NCBI RefSeq assembly: GCF_004153685.1 | Contig: NZ_SDQD01000001.1 | Location: 1,364,001-1,428,000 of the forward strand | DNA: 64,000 nucleotides | Reading direction: 5' to 3' | From: Pollutimonas harenae | GTDB taxonomy: Bacteria; Pseudomonadota; Gammaproteobacteria; Burkholderiales; Burkholderiaceae_B | Shown: positions 18,081 to 26,785 of the stretch, piece by piece | How positions within the stretch are numbered: position 1 is the stretch's first letter | How the letters are laid out: each line of letters starts with the position of its first letter | Program-made: the position numbers and the translations under genes | The notes under the pieces: generated by a model | What the model was told of the DNA's origin: nothing | Databases searched by the model: none | What the model saw: only the letters and a program-made list of their open reading frames with translations

Positions 18081-18896
18081 ATGGCTGACCGGCTGGCCGC
18101 GCTGATGGTGCATTTTCCAGTGAACGCGCATGTATTTAATGCGGGTCCTCTATGCGGCTTCAACACAGTAGAAGGCGATGGAACGCACGGGCAGCTGCAT
18201 CTTGTGTGTAGTGGCGCTGTCGAAGTTCGGTATGGCACAGATTCATTGCATGTCGAACAGCCAAGCCTGCTGCTGTTCCCTCGGCCGTTGACGCACCACT
18301 TCATTACCGACCCGCAGCGCGGCGCAGACATGGTCTGCGCGAATCTATCGTTCGAAGGCGGGGGAAGCAATCCTATTGCATCAGCATTGCCGGAGCTTGT
18401 GTGCTTGCCGATAGACGATATAGCGGGTGCCGAGCCGGTGTTGGCTCTCTTGTTCGAGGAAGCATTCGAGCAGCGTTGTGGGCGTATAGCGCTTATCGAG
18501 CGGCTATTTGAAGTGGTGATGATCCAGGTATTGCGTGAGCTAATGGAAAAGGGACAGGTGCAGGGCGGTCTGTTGGCTGGTTTGTCTCATGCGCGCTTGC
18601 GCAATGCGCTGGTAGCGATGCACGAGGCGCCGGCGCAGGAATGGACCCTCAATACACTGGCAGGGGTATCTGGCATGTCACGAAGTGTATTCGCCACGAC
18701 GTTCCGTGAAACAGTCGGCGTGACCGCGGGGCAGTACCTCCAGGGTTGGCGCGTGCGCTTGGCACAGAAGGCCCTTCGTCGCGGGCGCCCTTTGAAAGTG
18801 GTAGCAGCCGAAGTCGGTTATGGCAGTGAAGCTGCACTGTCCCGAGCATTCAAGGCTCAGTCCGGGCAATCGCCTCGCCAGTGGAAAGCTGGCTGA
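18081..18896 (+). CDS. AraC-family regulator with cupin sensor domain
   Basis: 271 residues. The N-terminal cupin-type domain (about 15-115) has GQLHLVCSGAVEVRYGTD and LLLFPRPLTHHF, the pattern of the AraC-binding cupin_6 group. The C-terminal pair of helix-turn-helix motifs spans about residues 180-268: WTLNTLAGVSGMSRSVFATTF and LKVVAAEVGYGSEAALSRAF. GGAG lies seven bases before ATG. Regulators of this subgroup commonly control a neighbouring SDR or alpha/beta hydrolase and respond to small hydrophobic or aldehyde compounds. The convergent hydrolase gene carries the same 20-bp upstream element and is the likely target. Confidence 0.92.
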   Translation: MADRLAALMVHFPVNAHVFNAGPLCGFNTVEGDGTHGQLHLVCSGAVEVRYGTDSLHVEQPSLLLFPRPLTHHFITDPQRGADMVCANLSFEGGGSNPIASALPELVCLPIDDIAGAEPVLALLFEEAFEQRCGRIALIERLFEVVMIQVLRELMEKGQVQGGLLAGLSHARLRNALVAMHEAPAQEWTLNTLAGVSGMSRSVFATTFRETVGVTAGQYLQGWRVRLAQKALRRGRPLKVVAAEVGYGSEAALSRAFKAQSGQSPRQWKAG

Positions 18897-18952
18897 CCAT
18901 AGTGCTGGCAACTGGTGCACGTTGTGAATGTATCCCAAACACGCGTTAAAAG

Positions 18953-18978
18953 GCCGACTGCGGGGCCCTGCAGTCGGC
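18953..18978. terminator. Bidirectional terminator between araC-type and hydrolase genes
   Basis: A nine-base perfect stem GCCGACTGC / GCAGTCGGC with an eight-base loop. It is followed by TTAAAA on the plus side and CCTTTTAA on the minus side, so it can serve both convergent genes; the T-run is better for the minus-strand hydrolase gene. Confidence 0.8.
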
Positions 18979-18993
18979 TTAAAACGGTTCTTC

Positions 18994-19947
18994 TCAGTCT
19001 TCAAGAAAGTTCAGCAAATCCTGGTTGAAGCGCTCTTTATGCGTTTCGGTCAGACCATGCGGCGCGCCGGGGTAGACGATCAGCTTCGCCCCTGCGATCT
19101 GGGCCGCGGAAGCCTTTCCTGAGATATCCAAAGGCACGATCTGGTCGTCATCACCATGAATCACCAGCGTGGGCACGTCGAACTTTTTTAGGTCCTGACG
19201 GAAATCGGTGGCTGAAAAGGCTGCGATGGAGTCGTAGGTGTTCTTGTGGCCGGCTTGCATGCCTTGCGCCCACCAGCTGTCGATCAGACCTTGCGAGACC
19301 TTGGCATCCGGACGATTGAAACCATAGAACGGACCGGAGGCGATGTCTATGTACAGCTGAGAGCGGTTCTCTAAAGAGCCCTGGCGCAGGCCGTCGAACA
19401 CTTCTATGGGCAGGCCGCCTGGGTTATCGGCTGTTTGCAGCATCAGGGGCGGCACGGCGCTGACCAGAACGGCCTTCCTGACCCGGCTGGTGCCGTGACG
19501 GCCGATGTAGCGTGCCACTTCACCGCCGCCAGTAGAAAAGCCTACTGCCGTGACGTCTTTGACGTCCAGTGCGCTGATCACTGCGGCGAGGTCGTCGGCG
19601 TAGTGATCCATGTCGTTGCCGTCCCAAGGCTGGCTAGAGCGCCCATGGCCGCGGCGGTCATGGGCGATGACGCGATAACCCTTGTCGGCCAGAAAGATCA
19701 TTTGCGATTCCCAGCTATCCGAGCTAAGTGGCCAACCATGGCTGAGGGTGACGACTGGGCCGTCTTTAGGACCCCAGTCCTTGTAGTACAGACGCACGCC
19801 GTCGGCCGTGACGACGTAGTTTCCGTCCACGGTAGCCTGGGCCGCTATTTGCGTGAGGACATTGGATTGTGCTGCTTGTGCAGGTAGGCCAGCTTGTAGC
19901 GACGTGGCGAGAAGGCCGGCAGCGATGGTACGAGTAGTGGTGTTCAT
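18994..19947 (-). CDS. Secreted alpha/beta hydrolase (chloroperoxidase/arylesterase-like)
   Basis: 317 residues with a signal peptide ([17 protein letters not shown]). The catalytic triad is Ser in [17 protein letters not shown], Asp in HGDDDQIVP and His in [15 protein letters not shown]; the oxyanion hole is in [11 protein letters not shown]. The [20 protein letters not shown] and [15 protein letters not shown] patterns match cofactor-free haloperoxidases (perhydrolases/arylesterases), which are normally cytosolic and about 275 residues; the added signal sequence points to a periplasmic form. It faces the AraC-type gene across a shared terminator and has a copy of that gene's upstream element 88-107 bases before its start. 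Confidence 0.92.
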   Translation of the reverse strand: MNTTTRTIAAGLLATSLQAGLPAQAAQSNVLTQIAAQATVDGNYVVTADGVRLYYKDWGPKDGPVVTLSHGWPLSSDSWESQMIFLADKGYRVIAHDRRGHGRSSQPWDGNDMDHYADDLAAVISALDVKDVTAVGFSTGGGEVARYIGRHGTSRVRKAVLVSAVPPLMLQTADNPGGLPIEVFDGLRQGSLENRSQLYIDIASGPFYGFNRPDAKVSQGLIDSWWAQGMQAGHKNTYDSIAAFSATDFRQDLKKFDVPTLVIHGDDDQIVPLDISGKASAAQIAGAKLIVYPGAPHGLTETHKERFNQDLLNFLED

Positions 19948-20371
19948 GGTGGTAACTCCTGTGTTGGGTATATGAGCGAGCGGTGTTGCCCGATAAGACG
20001 TATTCTGCGCGTCTGGCCCAAACTATTGATGACGTAAAGTTCTAAAAACTTGATCAGGAGTACGGAACTGTTTTTTCTTCACATTAACGGACTTGGCTTA
20101 ACAGGAAGCGGGCGCTTGCAGCCAGTTTCCACGTTAGATTGGTATCGAGACGTTATATTGAGACTGAGAATGAAAAAAATGACTTTAAAAAGCCGGCTGC
20201 TATAAGCCAATGCTGGCGCGGCTCTTTCCTCGCGCGGTATGCATAAGGCCGAGTGCTACAATTCTGCGCTTCTTGTGCACTTTTCAGCACGCCGCTTTTC
20301 GATGCTAGGTTCATCGGAATTTCCACTACGCCCTTCCTGCTCATGCCCCTTCCGGCTCCGGCTTACCTTCA
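19948..20371. other. 424-base intergenic stretch between hydrolase and ABC-F genes
   Basis: No convincing gene on either strand. The left end holds the hydrolase promoter and the repeated element at 20035-20054. The middle is AT-rich, and the right part (20200-20371) should carry the ABC-F promoter, for example around GAGTGCTACAATTCTG (20251-20266), where GCTACAATT looks like a -10 region. Confidence 0.5.
20035..20054 (+). promoter_or_regulatory. Second copy of the AraC-linked element, upstream of the hydrolase gene
   Basis: TAAAGTTCTAAAAACTTGAT matches the element before the AraC-type gene at 17 of 20 positions; here the AAGTT / AACTT arms around CTAAA are exact. The likeness goes on into a GGAGT just downstream in both places. 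It lies 88-107 bases before the hydrolase start on the opposite strand, a fit for an activator site. Confidence 0.5.
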
Positions 20372-22045
20372 ATGATTATTCTTAAGAACGTGACTTTGCG
20401 TCGCGGCAGCAAAGTATTGCTCGACAAGACCTCTGTTGCGCTCAATCCCGGTGAAAAAGTGGGCTTGGTCGGCCGCAATGGTGCGGGCAAGTCTTCCTTG
20501 TTTGCGGTGCTTAACGGCACATTGCACGAGGATGGTGGTGAGTTTTCGATTCCGGCACAGTGGCGCATGTCGCAAGTGGCGCAGGACATGCCCGAAACCG
20601 AGCAAAGCGCAACGGATTTCGTCGTAGAGGGCGATACGCTCTTGCTGGCTGCGCGAGCTGAAGTGGCTGCATCCGAAGCCAGCGACGACGGCATGCGTAT
20701 GGCGCATGCCTATATGGCCTTGCATGACGCAGGTGAACACGATGCCCCCGCTCGGGCGCAGGCCTTGATTCTTGGCCTCGGTTTCAGTGTGGCCGAGCTG
20801 AGCAGACCGGTAAACAGTTTTTCGGGCGGATGGCGTATGCGTCTGCAATTGGCGCGTGCCCTGATGTGTCCGTCGGATTTGCTGTTGCTGGATGAGCCGA
20901 CCAATCACCTGGACCTGGATGCTTTGGTGTGGCTGGAAGCCTGGCTCAAGAACTATGCCGGAACGATGGTTGTGATTAGTCACGACCGGGAGTTTCTGGA
21001 TGCTGTCACCAATGTCACATTGCATATAGACCAGGGCAGGCTGGTGCGCTATGGCGGCAATTACAGCAAGTTCGAGGACATGCGGGCAGAACAAATGGTG
21101 TTGCAACAGGCTGCGCATGCCAAGCAACAGGAAAAGGTTGCCCATCTGCAAAAATTCATTGACCGATTCAAGGCGAAGGCCAGCAAGGCCAAGCAGGCGC
21201 AAAGTCGTGTCAAGGCACTTGAACGCATGGAAAAGGTTGCGCCCATTCTGGCCGATGCCGAGTTCCAGTTTGAGTTCAAGGAGCCCTTCAGCCTGCCCAA
21301 CCCCATGTTGTCGATGTCTGCGGCAAGCTGTGGCTATCCGCCACCCGCAGATTCGTCAGCAGGCACAAAGCCGACCGTCATTGTCCAGAACATCAATCGC
21401 TCCGTTCTGGCTGGGCAGCGCATCGGTATTCTTGGCGCCAACGGGCAAGGTAAGTCGACGCTGGTAAAGACCATTGCCGGTGCATTGCAGCAGATCGCGG
21501 GTGAACTCATCACTGGGAAAGGGCTGAATATCGGCTATTTTTCGCAGCAGGAGCTGGATGTCTTGCGACCCGCCGACAATCCGCTGGAGCACATGATTCG
21601 ACTGGTGCGGGATACGCCAGCCGCTGTACGCCCCAGCGCCATGGAGTGCCGGGAGCAGGGCTTGCGCAATTTTCTGGGCACCTTCAATTTCAGTGGCGAC
21701 ATGGTCAAGCAGGCCGTCGGTAGCATGAGTGGTGGCGAAAAAGCGCGTCTGGTGCTGTGCATGATAGTTTGGCAACGTCCTAATTTGTTGCTGCTTGACG
21801 AGCCGACCAACCATCTGGATCTGGCCACCCGCGAGGCGCTGAGCGTTGCCTTGAATGAGTTTGAAGGCTCAGTGATGCTGGTAAGTCATGACCGTGCTTT
21901 GTTGCGTTCCGTCTGTGACGAATTCTGGCTGGTGTCGCAAGGTGGCATGAAGGACTTCGAAGGGGACCTGGACGATTACCAGGTCTACCTATTGGAAGAA
22001 GCCAAGCGCCAACGTGAGGCCGCAGCGCCCCGAAAGGCCGCCTGA
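20372..22045 (+). CDS. ABC-F family ATPase (YheS-like translation factor)
   Basis: Soluble protein of 557 residues with two ABC ATPase domains in one chain and no membrane domain; such ABC-F proteins bind the ribosomal E site and act on stalled or slow translation. First cassette: Walker A GRNGAGKSSL, signature FSGGWRMRLQLA, Walker B LLLLDEPTNHLD. The linker (about 228-290) is basic and helical (RFKAKASKAKQAQSRVKALERMEK), the P-site tRNA interaction motif. Second cassette: GANGQGKSTL, MSGGEKARLV, LLLLDEPTNHLD. It is shorter than E. coli YheS, lacking most of the C-terminal extension. ATG 20372 was chosen for its MIILKNVTLRRG start. Confidence 0.93.
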   Translation: MIILKNVTLRRGSKVLLDKTSVALNPGEKVGLVGRNGAGKSSLFAVLNGTLHEDGGEFSIPAQWRMSQVAQDMPETEQSATDFVVEGDTLLLAARAEVAASEASDDGMRMAHAYMALHDAGEHDAPARAQALILGLGFSVAELSRPVNSFSGGWRMRLQLARALMCPSDLLLLDEPTNHLDLDALVWLEAWLKNYAGTMVVISHDREFLDAVTNVTLHIDQGRLVRYGGNYSKFEDMRAEQMVLQQAAHAKQQEKVAHLQKFIDRFKAKASKAKQAQSRVKALERMEKVAPILADAEFQFEFKEPFSLPNPMLSMSAASCGYPPPADSSAGTKPTVIVQNINRSVLAGQRIGILGANGQGKSTLVKTIAGALQQIAGELITGKGLNIGYFSQQELDVLRPADNPLEHMIRLVRDTPAAVRPSAMECREQGLRNFLGTFNFSGDMVKQAVGSMSGGEKARLVLCMIVWQRPNLLLLDEPTNHLDLATREALSVALNEFEGSVMLVSHDRALLRSVCDEFWLVSQGGMKDFEGDLDDYQVYLLEEAKRQREAAAPRKAA

Positions 22046-22056
22046 GCGGCCTTGAA

Positions 22057-23145
22057 TCAATAACGTTCGAGCCAGTGTGCATAAGGTGCTGGCAGCGTCC
22101 AGGATGGTTTGTCGACCTTCAGCTCGCGAGCAGCCTGATAGGCCCAATGGGGATTGGCCAGATGGGCCTTGCCGGCCAGGACCAGGTCAAGCTGGCCGTC
22201 TTGAATGGCTTTTTCTGCAAGCTGAGGCTCACCAAAGCCCCAGGCACTTGACACGGGAATGCCTGCTTCGCGACGCACGCGCCCAGCGATGGGCCCCAGG
22301 AAGGCAGGGGCCCAAGGGATTCTGGCTTTGGGCGTATTGAAGCCTATGCTGACGCTCATCAAGTCCAGTCCGTCATCCTTCAGTTGTCGTGCCAGCTCAA
22401 TGGATTCGTTCAAGGTCTGCTCGTCATTGCCATCGAATTCCAGAACACCGAAACGTACGCACAACGGAAAACGTTCAGGCCAGACTTCACGTACGGCAGC
22501 GAAGGTTTCGCGCAGAAAGCGGCTACGGTTTTCATGGTTGCCGCCATAGGCGTCGGTACGCAGGTTGGAGTGCTCGGAAAAGAAGCTTTGTGCCAGGTAG
22601 CCGTGGGCGAAGTGCAGCTCCAGCCATTCGAAACCCGCTTCGCGGGCCCGCTTGGCCGCAGCCACGAAATCATCGCGTACTTTGGCGATGTCTTCCAGGG
22701 TCATTTCACGAGGTTGTTTGCTTAGGTGCTTGCCGTAGGCGATGGCTGAGGGTGCCAAGGGCTGCCAGCCGCGCGGGTCATCGCTGGCAATGTGGTCATC
22801 TCCCTCCCAGGGCCGATTGGCGCTGGCCTTGCGGCCGGCGTGGGCAATCTGTATGCCCGGCACAGCGCCTTGTTTTTTAATGGCCTGTACGATAGGCACA
22901 AAGGCCTGCGCCAGCTCGTCGCTCCAGATGCCTGTACAGTTCGGCGTGATGCGGCCTTCTGGCGAGACGGCCGTAGCTTCGACGATGACCAGGCCGGCAC
23001 CGCCTCGCGCCATACCGGCATAATGTGCATGATGCCACTCGTTAGCCCTGCCGTCGATGGCCGAGTACTGGCACATGGGGGGCACTGCGATTCGGTTGCG
23101 CAGAGTAATGTCTTTGAGAGTAAACGGCTGAAACAGTGCTGGCAT
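22057..23145 (-). CDS. Old yellow enzyme-family NAD(P)H:flavin oxidoreductase (YqjM-like)
   Basis: 362-residue FMN-dependent ene-reductase that reduces activated C=C bonds. The N-terminus LFQPFTLKDITLRNRIAVPPMCQYSA carries the Cys that tunes FMN in thermophilic-like (YqjM/XenA) enzymes. FMN and substrate residues follow in GLVIVEATAVSPEGR, QIAHAGRKAS and the LHFAHGYLAQSFFS catalytic segment; VSSAWGFGEPQLAE and VLAGKAHLANPHW form the phosphate-binding part. It is divergent from the ArsR-type gene with an inverted repeat between them. The physiological substrate is unknown; alpha,beta-unsaturated carbonyls are typical. Confidence 0.94.
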   Translation of the reverse strand: MPALFQPFTLKDITLRNRIAVPPMCQYSAIDGRANEWHHAHYAGMARGGAGLVIVEATAVSPEGRITPNCTGIWSDELAQAFVPIVQAIKKQGAVPGIQIAHAGRKASANRPWEGDDHIASDDPRGWQPLAPSAIAYGKHLSKQPREMTLEDIAKVRDDFVAAAKRAREAGFEWLELHFAHGYLAQSFFSEHSNLRTDAYGGNHENRSRFLRETFAAVREVWPERFPLCVRFGVLEFDGNDEQTLNESIELARQLKDDGLDLMSVSIGFNTPKARIPWAPAFLGPIAGRVRREAGIPVSSAWGFGEPQLAEKAIQDGQLDLVLAGKAHLANPHWAYQAARELKVDKPSWTLPAPYAHWLERY

Positions 23146-23174
23146 GATGGTTTCCTGTTGGAATTGATGCTATG

Positions 23175-23192
23175 GTTCGATAATATTCGAAC
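23175..23192. promoter_or_regulatory. Inverted repeat between OYE and ArsR-type genes, probable operator
   Basis: GTTCGA TAATAT TCGAAC: perfect six-base arms with a six-base AT spacer, 30 bases from each start codon. ArsR-family repressors bind such sites across divergent promoters. Confidence 0.6.
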
Positions 23193-23221
23193 AATAAGAG
23201 AAATACAAATCACTGTATAGA

Positions 23222-23536
23222 ATGCCTGCCATGAAACCCTTTACACATCCTGAACCTGGCGACTTTATTATGGAGCGTGTGCTTTATGCGCTTAGTGACC
23301 CAGTACGTCTCGGGATAGTTCGGCATCTGGCGCGTGTGCCCGAAGCCAGCTGCAATGAACTGGGCAATGGCAGGCCCAAGTCCAGCATGTCACATCATTT
23401 TCGGGTGCTGCGTGATGCCGGACTGGTGCGTAGCTACAGCGTAGGTACTACCCATATGAATTCGCTGAGACTGGACGATATGGAAAGCCGCTACCCAGGC
23501 CTGTTGAATGCTGTGCTGAGCCAGACGAAAACCTAG
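23222..23536 (+). CDS. ArsR-family winged-helix repressor
   Basis: 104 residues with a single winged helix-turn-helix: ALSDPVRLGIVRHLARVP, EASCNELGNGRPKSSMSHHF as recognition segment, then RVLRDAGLVRSYSVGTTHM as wing. There is no Cys pair of the metal-sensing ELCVCDL type, so it probably senses an organic or redox signal. A second ATG at 23231 would remove three residues. The divergent old yellow enzyme gene is its probable target; the pairing of ArsR regulators with ene-reductases is common in Proteobacteria. Confidence 0.88.
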   Translation: MPAMKPFTHPEPGDFIMERVLYALSDPVRLGIVRHLARVPEASCNELGNGRPKSSMSHHFRVLRDAGLVRSYSVGTTHMNSLRLDDMESRYPGLLNAVLSQTKT

Positions 23537-23579
23537 CTCCAAGCCACTGGGTGCATCCGGGCTCAATATTATTTTTTTG

Positions 23580-24443
23580 TCACACGGAAAATTTCTTTGC
23601 GCCCGCAACGCAAATTACCGCGCCTAGCGTGACGATCAGCATCATCCAGCTCACGGATTCGTGCAGCAGCAGGGCCGCCAGCCCAAGCCCCATAAAGGGT
23701 TGGAGCAACTGTAATTGCCCGACGGCGGCAATCCCCCCTTGGGCCAGGCCACGGTACCAGAATATGAAACCGATCAACATACTGAAAAGCGAAACGTAAA
23801 CCAGACCAATCCAGGCTGAAATACTTACCACTTCGAACGATGCAGGCAGGGTGAGTAGCCCTAAGGGCAGCATGATGGGCAGCGACAAGACCAGCGCCCA
23901 GCTAATCACTTGCCAGCCACCCAGTTTGCGGGAAAGGCTCGCGCCTTCCACATACCCTAGGCCGCACACAACGACGGCGGCCAGCATCAGCAAGTTGCCT
24001 TGCAGTGAAGCCTGGATGTCTTCCATGGCTGCATAGCCGACGACAAATGCACTACCTAGTATCGAGAACAGCCAGAAGATGGCCCGGGGGCGTTCGCCGC
24101 CACGCAGCACGGCAAAGACTGCAGTACACAGAGGCAGCAGGCCGATGAATACTATTGAGTGTGCGGAGGTGATGTGTTGCAAGGCTAAAGCGGTGAAAAG
24201 CGGAAAACCGACTACGCAACCCAGGGAGACCAGGGTCAAGGACCGTAAATCTGTGAGTTCGGGGCGGCGCTGGCGCAACCAGATCAAAAGCACCAGGCCC
24301 AGCAGGGCGGCAATGGTTGCTCTTGCACAGGTCAGGAATATGGGGTTGAAGTCGGCCACCGCAGCACGTGTGGCTGGCAGTGAGCCCGCAAAGATGGCTA
24401 CGCCTATGAACCCGTTGATCCAACCGCTAGTTGTTTGTTTCAT
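23580..24443 (-). CDS. DMT-family (EamA) transporter
   Basis: 287 residues with ten predicted membrane segments arranged as two EamA repeats (about 10-140 and 150-280). Typical pieces are FLTCARATIAALLGLVLLIW at the end of the first pair, and LQLLQPFMGLGLAALLLHE close to the C-terminus of the second. Such proteins export amino acids or other metabolites. It is divergent from the MocR-type regulator gene, a common arrangement in which the PLP-bound regulator controls the exporter. The substrate is not known. Confidence 0.92.
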   Translation of the reverse strand: MKQTTSGWINGFIGVAIFAGSLPATRAAVADFNPIFLTCARATIAALLGLVLLIWLRQRRPELTDLRSLTLVSLGCVVGFPLFTALALQHITSAHSIVFIGLLPLCTAVFAVLRGGERPRAIFWLFSILGSAFVVGYAAMEDIQASLQGNLLMLAAVVVCGLGYVEGASLSRKLGGWQVISWALVLSLPIMLPLGLLTLPASFEVVSISAWIGLVYVSLFSMLIGFIFWYRGLAQGGIAAVGQLQLLQPFMGLGLAALLLHESVSWMMLIVTLGAVICVAGAKKFSV

Positions 24444-24505
24444 TGTTCAATCTCTTGATGAGTTGCCAGTTGAACATTCAAGGTTGGGTGTTGCAAGGAA
24501 CAATC

Positions 24506-24548
24506 CAGTACAATTAAAAATAACTGTAATGTAAACAATAGCAGTACA
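24506..24548. promoter_or_regulatory. CAGTACA direct repeat in the DMT-MocR intergenic region
   Basis: CAGTACA occurs at 24506-24512 and 24542-24548, 36 bases apart, just before the MocR-type start. MocR-type regulators often bind spaced direct repeats here. The short length makes chance possible. Confidence 0.35.
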
Positions 24549-24562
24549 GATGGCCTCAAGGC

Positions 24563-25951
24563 ATGAAGCAAAATCGTACACGAATCAGCGACGTGATGGA
24601 CGAAATTCAGTCCAGAATTACATCCCGCACTTATCTGCCCGGAACGCGCCTGCCGTCCGTGCGTGCGCAGGCACGGGCCATGGAGCTCTCGGTTTCAACA
24701 GTCGTTGAAGCCTACGAACGACTGGCGGCAGAAGGCTTTATCAGTGCTCGCCGAGGGTCGGGTTTTTATGTAACGGGGCCTGTGGCTCCGCTAGCCTTGG
24801 CGGAAATCGGCCCCAAGCTCGACCGGGAGGTCGATCCGTTATGGGTGTCCCGCCAGTCGCTGGAAACCGATGGCACAGTCCTCAAGCCAGGCTGCGGCTG
24901 GCTTCCCGCAGCATGGATGTATGAATCCGGAATGCGTCGAGCCTTGCGTACGTTGGCCAGATCCGACACGGCTGAGCTGGCTGAATACGCCACGCCGCTG
25001 GGCCATCCAGCCTTGCGCAAGTTTCTGGCCCGTCGTATGGCTACCACCGGCGTCGAGGCGGCCCCGGATCAGATTATGCTGACCGACTCGGGAACTCAGG
25101 CAATCGACCTGATTTGCCGTTTTCTGCTCGAGCCCGGCGATACGGTATTGGTGGACGACCCTTGCTATTTCAACTTCCATGCTTTGCTCAAGGCGCATCG
25201 AGTGCGAGCTGTGGGCGTGCCCTACACACCAAACGGGCCGGATGTGGCCGCCTTCGAAACGGCTCTGCAGAATCATTCGCCCAGACTCTATATCACCAAT
25301 TCAGGCATACACAACCCTACGGGTGCGGTGTTGTCCCCGGTTGTTGCGCATCGACTGCTGAAGCTTGCAGATCATGCGGATCTTGTCATCGTCGAAGATG
25401 ACATCTTTGCCGATTTTGAAACCAACCCGGCGCCCAGGCTTGCCGCCTTCGATGGCCTGTCACGAGTTATCCAGATCAGCAGCTTCTCGAAAACGGTCTC
25501 GGCTTCCTTGCGCTGCGGCTATATCGCCGCGCGCCCGGATTGGATCGAGGGGTTGATTGACTTGAAAATCGCCACCAGCTTTGGAGGTGGGCGGCTGGCT
25601 GCCAATATCGTCCTGGCCGCACTGACCAACAGCGGGTATCGCAAGCATATGGAAATGGTGCGACTACGCCTGGCCGGAGCCATGGAAAAGATTTTGCCCC
25701 GACTCGATGAGATTGGTGTGAAGCCTTGGTTTGTTCCTCGGGCCGGCATGTTCCTTTGGTGCAGGTTGCCAGCAGGCATGGATGCGGCGAGCATTGCCCG
25801 ATCATGTCTGAAAGACAAGGTAGTGCTGGCACCCGGCAATGCTTTCAGCCAGTCATTGAGTGCAGGTGATTTTTTACGTTTTAATATTGCGCAATCCACG
25901 GATGATAAGATTTTTAATGTTCTGGAACGGGCGCTGTCTGAACAGGCTTGA
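24563..25951 (+). CDS. MocR-type regulator (GntR helix-turn-helix fused to PLP aminotransferase fold)
   Basis: 462 residues. The GntR-type winged helix is at about 5-75 (GTRLPSVRAQARAMELSVST, then VVEAYERLAAEGFISARRGSG). The fold type I aminotransferase domain fills about 90-460, with the PLP-binding Lys in ISSFSKTVSASLRCGY, the Asp/Asn pocket in LVIVEDDIFADF and NSGIHNPTG. These proteins use PLP or its amino acid adducts as effectors rather than as catalysts. Divergent to the DMT exporter gene, and followed by a solute-binding-like gene, which suggests that one amino acid links sensing and transport. Confidence 0.94.
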   Translation: MKQNRTRISDVMDEIQSRITSRTYLPGTRLPSVRAQARAMELSVSTVVEAYERLAAEGFISARRGSGFYVTGPVAPLALAEIGPKLDREVDPLWVSRQSLETDGTVLKPGCGWLPAAWMYESGMRRALRTLARSDTAELAEYATPLGHPALRKFLARRMATTGVEAAPDQIMLTDSGTQAIDLICRFLLEPGDTVLVDDPCYFNFHALLKAHRVRAVGVPYTPNGPDVAAFETALQNHSPRLYITNSGIHNPTGAVLSPVVAHRLLKLADHADLVIVEDDIFADFETNPAPRLAAFDGLSRVIQISSFSKTVSASLRCGYIAARPDWIEGLIDLKIATSFGGGRLAANIVLAALTNSGYRKHMEMVRLRLAGAMEKILPRLDEIGVKPWFVPRAGMFLWCRLPAGMDAASIARSCLKDKVVLAPGNAFSQSLSAGDFLRFNIAQSTDDKIFNVLERALSEQA

Positions 25952-25980
25952 TGGCTGCCCGGAACCATGGGAATAAGCGC

Positions 25981-26712
25981 ATGAACAACAATTCGATTCG
26001 TGGCCGGGAATTACTGCTCGAGAACGGCACGCTCAGAGCGGCCATCAACTATGGCAACCCTGTGCTGGCGCAGCGCGGACCCGCCGGCGAACCACAGGGA
26101 GTCTCGGTTGTGCTGGCCAGAGTCTTGGCCCAGCGGCTGGGGGCCGAGCTCGAGTTTGTGCCGTTTGAGGCGGCCGGCAAGGTTGTAGAGGCCGCGGCGC
26201 AAGGCATTTGGGATGTTGGCTTCCTGGCCATTGATCCCATGCGTGCCGATCAGGTTTCGTTCACAGCGCCTTATGTACTGATCGAAGGTACTTACCTGGT
26301 GCGTGACCAGAGTCCCTATACAACCACCGAACAGATGGATGCATCGGGCACGCGCATCGCGGTAGGCAAGGGCGCTGCCTACGATTTATTCTTGTCGCGT
26401 TCGCTGCGGCACGCCGAGATCATACGGGCCGCCACGTCAGCTGAAGCAGTGGACTTATTCCTTGAGCAGGAGCTGGATGCGGCCGCGGGTGTACGCCAGC
26501 CGCTCGAAGCCGTTGCCCGAGATCATGCAGGACTAAAAGTGTTGCCTGGTTGTTTCACGGCCATTCGTCAGGCGGTCGTGACGCCGGCAAAGAATGAGGC
26601 AGCGCTGCCTTTCCTCAAGGCGTTTATTGAAGAGATGAAGGCCTCCGGCCTGGTCGCCAAAGCTCTACGGGACAGCGGCCAGGATGACGGTCTTGTAGCG
26701 CCCGCCGAATAA
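25981..26712 (+). CDS. Solute-binding family 3-like protein without signal peptide
   Basis: 243 residues with the type II periplasmic-binding fold: GTLRAAINYGNPVLA, GVSVVLARVLAQRLGAELEFV, AAQGIWDVGFLAIDPMRADQVSFTAPYVLIEGTYLV (lobe 1 and hinge), then RIAVGKGAAYDLFLSRSL and a closing helix. Family 3 receptors usually begin with an export signal; here neither ATG 25981 nor the earlier TTG/ATG at 25948/25951 gives a hydrophobic stretch. It is therefore predicted to be cytoplasmic. It follows the MocR-type gene closely and may be co-transcribed. No ABC permease is near. Function unknown; ligand capture or a degenerate enzyme such as a dehydratase-like protein are options. Confidence 0.85.
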   Translation: MNNNSIRGRELLLENGTLRAAINYGNPVLAQRGPAGEPQGVSVVLARVLAQRLGAELEFVPFEAAGKVVEAAAQGIWDVGFLAIDPMRADQVSFTAPYVLIEGTYLVRDQSPYTTTEQMDASGTRIAVGKGAAYDLFLSRSLRHAEIIRAATSAEAVDLFLEQELDAAAGVRQPLEAVARDHAGLKVLPGCFTAIRQAVVTPAKNEAALPFLKAFIEEMKASGLVAKALRDSGQDDGLVAPAE

Positions 26713-26785
26713 GTCAACAGGCATATTTCATTAAGCTATCTTTCACAAAAGCAGTACAAAATACTTGAAATACTTAGGAGCTGCC

